In this document: in pieces, positions 60,101-64,000 of the stretch
Numbering within the stretch: the stretch's first letter is position 1
Layout of the letters: the number at the start of each line of letters is the position of its first letter
Translations under genes and position numbers: made by a program
Notes under the pieces: generated by a model
Told to the model about the DNA's origin: nothing
The model's database searches: none
What the model saw: the letters and a program-made list of their open reading frames with translations, nothing else
Origin: Rhodopirellula bahusiensis
GTDB taxonomy: Bacteria > Planctomycetota > Planctomycetia > Pirellulales > Pirellulaceae
DNA: 64,000 nucleotides
Direction: 5' to 3'
Assembly: GCF_002727185.1 (NCBI RefSeq)
Contig: NZ_NIZW01000018.1
Location: forward strand, 1-64,000

Positions 60101-61444
60101 CTAGATCCAGTTCGGTTCCCAGCCTTTGCGGTAAGGCTTGGAGATCCATTGCTGGGCTTCCGCGTGATTGGTGATCTTCATCGCCTCCGCATCCCACTGC
60201 AGTTTTTGACCTGGGAAGCGGATCCCAATGGTTCCCAGCAAGACCGTCTCCGTCAGCGGCCCCGCGTAATCGAAGTGCGAAGTTGTTTCTCCCATTCCGC
60301 GACAAGCGTCCGCCCACTGGGTGTAGTGGTCGACGGAAGGGATCACCGGTAGATCGGCAGCAACGGATTGATCAGGCCGATAGAGCTGCGGCATCGCGAC
60401 ATGTGGAATCACCAACGTGCCTTTGTCGCCAACCAGCACCGAGCCCGCGCCCGGCAGTTTCGCGTCGCTTGGAATGTGAGCCAGCGTCTCTCGCGGCGGC
60501 GACACGCCAACACCGTCGTACCAGGTGACCGGCAGCGTTGATCCCGCCGTGTACTTCGTACCAGGAAACTCGTACTGCACCGTTGCTCGATCGGTCCATG
60601 TCTCTGGCATCAGCTCGGGTGCATCGACCGTCAACTTCGTCGGCGAACGAATCTCCAGTGCTTTGAAGACCGGATCCAAGATGTGGCATCCGAAGTCACC
60701 CAACTGCCCGGTGCCGTAGGCTTGCCATCCTCGCCAATTGAACGGGTGATACATACCAATCTTGTAGGGACGCTCGGCAGCAACGCCTTGCCACAAGTCC
60801 CACCGCACGTTCGCCGGAACCGGATCGCTCTCGCTTGGACGCGGAATGTGTCGAGGCCAGGACGGTTGGCCACCTTGCCACGAATGCACCTCGCGTACCT
60901 TGCCGATCATTCCTTCATGAACCAAGTGAACGGCTGTGCGATAGGCTGAGTGCGATTGAATCTGATTGCACATCTGCGTCACCACGCCGAACTTGTCGGC
61001 CGCCCTTCGCATCTGGCGGGCTTCCAAGACGGTGTGGGTCAAAGGCTTTTGACAAAACACGTTCTTGCCCAATTGCATCGCCGCGAGCGAGATTGGTGCG
61101 TGCATGAAATCAGGCGTGGAGACCAAGACACCTTGCAGATCACTGCTTTCATCAAGCAACTGACGCCAATCATCGTACTGACGTGCCGCGGTGAACCGAT
61201 CGGCAGCCTGGCCGAGGTGTTTCGCGGAACTGTCGATGTCACACAGCCCGGCCACTTCCACTTGCGGGCTGGCGGCAACCCCGAGCAAATCGCTCCAACC
61301 TTTGCCGCCGGTACCGACGCTCGCAATTTGCAGACGATCGTTGGCGCCGTAGACGCGAGAATACTGCAACGCGGGAAGCGTGATCGCTGAGCCGGCGATC
61401 GCAGCGGACTTCATGAAAGAACGTCGATTCTTGACATGACGCAT
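60101..61444 (-). CDS. Tat-exported Gfo/Idh/MocA-family oxidoreductase
   Basis: The protein of 447 residues has Tat signal MRHVKNRRSFMKSAAIAGSA. A Rossmann domain follows (IASVGTGGKGWSDLLG, VEVAGLCDIDSS, VLVSTPDFMHAPISLAAMQL, CQKPLTHTVLEARQM), where the Gfo/Idh/MocA EKP motif appears as QKP. The C-terminal domain contains WRGWQAYGTGQLGDFGCHIL. Planctomycetes have many such exported sugar-dehydrogenase-like proteins. The cofactor would have to be bound before Tat export. The substrate is unknown. Confidence 0.9.
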   Translation of the reverse strand: MRHVKNRRSFMKSAAIAGSAITLPALQYSRVYGANDRLQIASVGTGGKGWSDLLGVAASPQVEVAGLCDIDSSAKHLGQAADRFTAARQYDDWRQLLDESSDLQGVLVSTPDFMHAPISLAAMQLGKNVFCQKPLTHTVLEARQMRRAADKFGVVTQMCNQIQSHSAYRTAVHLVHEGMIGKVREVHSWQGGQPSWPRHIPRPSESDPVPANVRWDLWQGVAAERPYKIGMYHPFNWRGWQAYGTGQLGDFGCHILDPVFKALEIRSPTKLTVDAPELMPETWTDRATVQYEFPGTKYTAGSTLPVTWYDGVGVSPPRETLAHIPSDAKLPGAGSVLVGDKGTLVIPHVAMPQLYRPDQSVAADLPVIPSVDHYTQWADACRGMGETTSHFDYAGPLTETVLLGTIGIRFPGQKLQWDAEAMKITNHAEAQQWISKPYRKGWEPNWI

Positions 61445-61598
61445 GGCAAGACTCCATTTGAGGCGGGGGAGAAAGTTGAGGCGGGGAATCGCCGTAGCGA
61501 TTGGACTCGCATCATACCTCATCCGCCGACGTCAGACGCACCAAGCGATCAAATGCACCAATCGAAGATCGATCCAATGAAACGCCACGACTCAACGC

Positions 61599-61633
61599 AA
61601 AAAGCCGACGAGGTGAATTCACCTCGCCGGCTT
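61599..61633 (-). terminator. intrinsic terminator of the beta-barrel gene
   Basis: On the minus strand AAGCCGGCGAGGTGAATTC is followed by its complement ACCTCGTCGGCTT, giving a near-perfect 14-15-bp stem with one mismatch, then TTTTT. It lies about 40 bp after the stop of the gene at 61672, a textbook rho-independent terminator. Confidence 0.8.
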
Positions 61634-61671
61634 CAATGATGTGATCAGCTAGCAGTGGGACGGTGTCGGAA

Positions 61672-62874
61672 TTAGCGGTTCAGTTCGATCCCGAAGGTTC
61701 CGCCAACGGCCAGGAAGTTCTGGTCAGTGGCCCCGTAGCTCAAGTTGCTGCTGTTGCCAGCACGTTCGTTTCGCCACACGCCCTTGGCCAGATCGAGCAG
61801 TTGGAAACCGCCGCGAACGTGAATCATTTGCGTGAGTTGGTATCCAACCTCAGCTCGCACGTCGTATCCGATGAAGAACTCATCGCTGCGTTCGTACGTC
61901 ACCAAGCTTTCCGAACTGAAGTAGTCGGTCACTTCTGCACCAGTGTCGAACCCATCGTAGTAGGTCGTTTCCTGCCGGGTACGTCGCATCGCATTCTGCA
62001 AGTTCAATCCGGTGAAGGCTCGGAACTCAGCTGAGTAGCGGAAGCGATTGACGAACTTAAAGTACCGGAAACCCATTTGGATGGTGTACATCTCGTTTTG
62101 AATTTCCTGGAGCTCTTCATCCAAGATTTCATATGCATCCGCGGAGACACCGAGGTCAGTGAAGTACGGTGCGGCTGAAGCAGAAGGTGCCGTGGTTGCA
62201 TCCTTCGTTCGGCTGTAGTTCCGGTTGAACGCCGAGTCGTCCATCGTTACGAATCGAACGCCAAGCATGGGTTCAAGAATTCCGCCGTAGTGGTACGGCT
62301 CCATTCGCCAAGTCTTGTTGATTTCGTAGCTGTCGTATTCGACGATGTTGGTCGAACGACCAATTTCGTAGAACCGAGTGTCGTAACCGAAGTTGTTGTT
62401 GTCCGAAGTCAACACGTTCGTCCCGAACTGGCCGCCAGGAAACTCTGGCTCTCCGTCGAGTTGTTCGTCGTTCAGCCGATTGAGACGATCGAACCGAGTC
62501 ACATCGGCTGCCGCGACGTCCAAGTCGGACCAACCGAACAGCCACCCGGTGTCTTTGCCCGGCGTCATGTAACCGAATTCGTATCGGTTGCCTTCGCCAA
62601 AGTCCAGTTGATAACCGTCGCCGATTCCGCTTGCTTCGTCAGGGCGTTTGCCCCACAAGTGCAGCTTGTCGTAAGTTCCGAACCAGCCCGTATGAGCCCG
62701 CTTCTTTGGCTTCGTGTCCACGATGTCAGCATCGTAGATCGGCTCGAACCATTGAAAATCTGGGTCAAACGCGAAGGGGTCCGCCAAAGCATGCTCCTGG
62801 GCAGACACCGAAGCGCCACCAGCAAATACCGCCAGGGCTGCCAATAGTTTTGCAGTCAGCTTCCGTACCGACAT
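61672..62874 (-). CDS. putative outer-membrane beta-barrel protein (BBP7-like)
   Basis: The protein of 400 residues has signal peptide MSVRKLTAKLLAALAVFAGG (cleavage near VSAQ). Its strands alternate aromatic and polar residues (RYEFGYMTPGKDTGWLFGWS, MLGVRFVTMDD, TIQMGFRYFKFVNRFRYSAE, DVRAEVGYQLTQMIHVRGGF), and it ends in a strand GGTFGIELNR. It probably sits in the outer membrane. The type resembles planctomycete barrels I know as BBP7, from memory. Its transcript ends at the terminator at 61599. Confidence 0.75.
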   Translation of the reverse strand: MSVRKLTAKLLAALAVFAGGASVSAQEHALADPFAFDPDFQWFEPIYDADIVDTKPKKRAHTGWFGTYDKLHLWGKRPDEASGIGDGYQLDFGEGNRYEFGYMTPGKDTGWLFGWSDLDVAAADVTRFDRLNRLNDEQLDGEPEFPGGQFGTNVLTSDNNNFGYDTRFYEIGRSTNIVEYDSYEINKTWRMEPYHYGGILEPMLGVRFVTMDDSAFNRNYSRTKDATTAPSASAAPYFTDLGVSADAYEILDEELQEIQNEMYTIQMGFRYFKFVNRFRYSAEFRAFTGLNLQNAMRRTRQETTYYDGFDTGAEVTDYFSSESLVTYERSDEFFIGYDVRAEVGYQLTQMIHVRGGFQLLDLAKGVWRNERAGNSSNLSYGATDQNFLAVGGTFGIELNR

Positions 62875-63265
62875 CGTTGTTCCACCGTCATGCTAGGAGT
62901 TGCCGTCACGTTCGATTGAGAACTCGCTCAACCAACGTCACTGCTGATCACTGTTAAGTCCCGCCGCCGCCCCACTTTTTGAGCAAACCGCATTGGGTTG
63001 TGCGGGTAGTATCGGTCCGCCGGATCGAAAAGGCTTAGCCAGATTCCCGGAGGAAACGGTAAATCCTTCAAAAACTGATCTACCCTACCTATCGAATCGA
63101 GAGGACTCCGTTGCGCAACCCGCGTATCTTTCCACCGAAATCACGACGCAATGAGCTGCCCGGAGCGAATCATGGCGAACGCTTGTAGTTCGTGTGTAGA
63201 AAGCAGAATGGCACGCTTTCGAATTGATCTTGTTGTCGGATGGCCTGGATCGGCACAATCCCCCC
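62875..63265. other. divergent intergenic region, promoters expected
   Basis: The stretch separates two divergent genes. I see no repeat or RNA gene, and promoters cannot be assigned with confidence from motifs alone. Confidence 0.4.
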
Positions 63266-64000
63266 ATGCCGACGCCCCCTTCCGAATCGCTTTCCGCGGC
63301 CGATACGCCGAACCCTTTTTCGATTGCTTTGCCTCCCGCCAGCGGAGCGAAGCAGCGGTTCGTGCACGCCCTTCAGTTCCTAGGAATTGCAGCGGCTATC
63401 ACCACGGTTTGGTTGTTGGTGACAGTCTACGGCAAACAGTATTTGTTGAACCAGCTCGTCCAAGAACTGCCCACGCTCAGCGTGTCGGACAAGAATGATC
63501 GATTGTTCCAGATTGCTGGTTTCGGGATCGACGCGATTGAACCGCTGGCCGCGACTTTGATCGACGAAGAAGACTCGGTCTCGGAAGTCGCTTTTGGGCT
63601 CCTGAATCAACTTCAAAATGACTGGACCACGCTCTCTCCGGAGATGGCCGCTCGGTCGCACCAACATCTGATCGCCGGTGTTCGCGAGAATCTGAAGGCG
63701 AAGCCATTCGCGGAATGGACGCCTCGCCAAACGGCTCGGACACGTTCGTTGCTTCGCCAGACGATGCTGGAATTTGCCGGCACCGAAACGCTGGGCGAGT
63801 CAGACATGAGCACTGAACTTCGAGAGCTGATTGCAGAAGTGTCGCAAAGCTCACGGGATACGCTGGCCCAACTCGATCAATCAACACGGACGCTCGCGAA
63901 AGCTCCGGTTGCGTCTGACGAAGCAAACCAATTGCCGAGTGCTGACACGGATTCGATGTGGACGGATTGGCCACCATCGCGTCCGGTCGCAATCATCCGC
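63266..64000 (+). CDS. membrane-anchored hypothetical protein, cut by the window edge
   Basis: The frame is open from the ATG at 63266 to the end of the window (245 codons). A cytoplasmic N-terminus of about 38 residues precedes one transmembrane helix (FLGIAAAITTVWLLVTVYG). A helical region follows with HEAT-like spacing (RLFQIAGFGIDAIEPLAATL, EVAFGLLNQLQNDWTTLSPE) and then a coiled region. I do not recognise the family. The C-terminus lies outside the window. Confidence 0.7.
   Translation, partial: MPTPPSESLSAADTPNPFSIALPPASGAKQRFVHALQFLGIAAAITTVWLLVTVYGKQYLLNQLVQELPTLSVSDKNDRLFQIAGFGIDAIEPLAATLIDEEDSVSEVAFGLLNQLQNDWTTLSPEMAARSHQHLIAGVRENLKAKPFAEWTPRQTARTRSLLRQTMLEFAGTETLGESDMSTELRELIAEVSQSSRDTLAQLDQSTRTLAKAPVASDEANQLPSADTDSMWTDWPPSRPVAIIR

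Overview
The window looks like a chromosomal segment of a planctomycete, most probably a Rhodopirellula-like Pirellulaceae. The reasons are the DUF1501 plus PSCyt/DUF1549/DUF1553 gene pair, a Minf_1886-type small protein, PSP1, exported squalene-cyclase-repeat and PQQ-propeller proteins, a Tat-exported Gfo/Idh/MocA dehydrogenase, a PEP-CTERM remnant, planctomycete-style outer-membrane beta-barrels, and weak or absent Shine-Dalgarno sites at many genes. Genus-level placement is inference from family content, not from a search.

Region 1-10.3 kb is accessory DNA. It opens with a two-gene IS91-like element (tyrosine recombinase plus HUH/Y2-type transposase, minus strand). From about 2.66 to 9.5 kb follows a run of small, mostly unrecognised plus-strand genes. 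They are separated by imperfect palindromes of 80-95 bp with integron attC architecture: a GAAC... left end, a GTTC or GTTGGG right end, two paired inner boxes and extrahelical bases on one arm. I read this as a gene-cassette array (five clear sites and three or four degenerate ones) whose genuine integron integrase is not in the window. Cassettes hold secreted, membrane and soluble orphans, two paralogous secreted proteins, a decayed GxxExxY/foldback element and several interspersed hairpin repeats. A decayed second copy of the IS91-like element lies at 10.0-10.3 kb.

Region 10.5-31 kb is chromosomal backbone: lipoprotein and exported hypotheticals, a Cys-rich beta-barrel, a beta-propeller protein, an exported methyltransferase, Minf_1886, PSP1, a cyclase-repeat protein, a small methyltransferase, an ExbD-ExbD-TPR operon, a tightly overlapping four-gene operon (epimerase, VKOR-like, SPW-repeat, degenerate metzincin-like membrane protein), a CaCA antiporter, a ZIP transporter and a DUF1990 protein.

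Region 30-46 kb holds a multi-PAS histidine kinase; a PilM/PilN-PilO-like cluster with remarkable Met/Gly-rich inserts that ends in the DNA polymerase III delta gene (holA); a 1,072-residue GH38-like protein coupled to a Ser/Thr kinase; a PEP-CTERM pseudogene; and a thioredoxin lipoprotein.

Region 45.4-64 kb holds the DUF1501 and PSCyt1/DUF1549/DUF1553 genes, a CvfB-like S1 protein, a PQQ-propeller membrane protein, a siderophore-interacting flavoprotein, an SDR, a decayed MarR regulator next to a DoxX-like gene, sufE-sufS, a quinone-oxidoreductase-like dehydrogenase with a tiny secreted ORF beside it, a Gfo/Idh/MocA oxidoreductase, an outer-membrane beta-barrel with a clear terminator, and a membrane protein gene running off the right edge. 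I saw no rRNA or tRNA gene and no CRISPR array.
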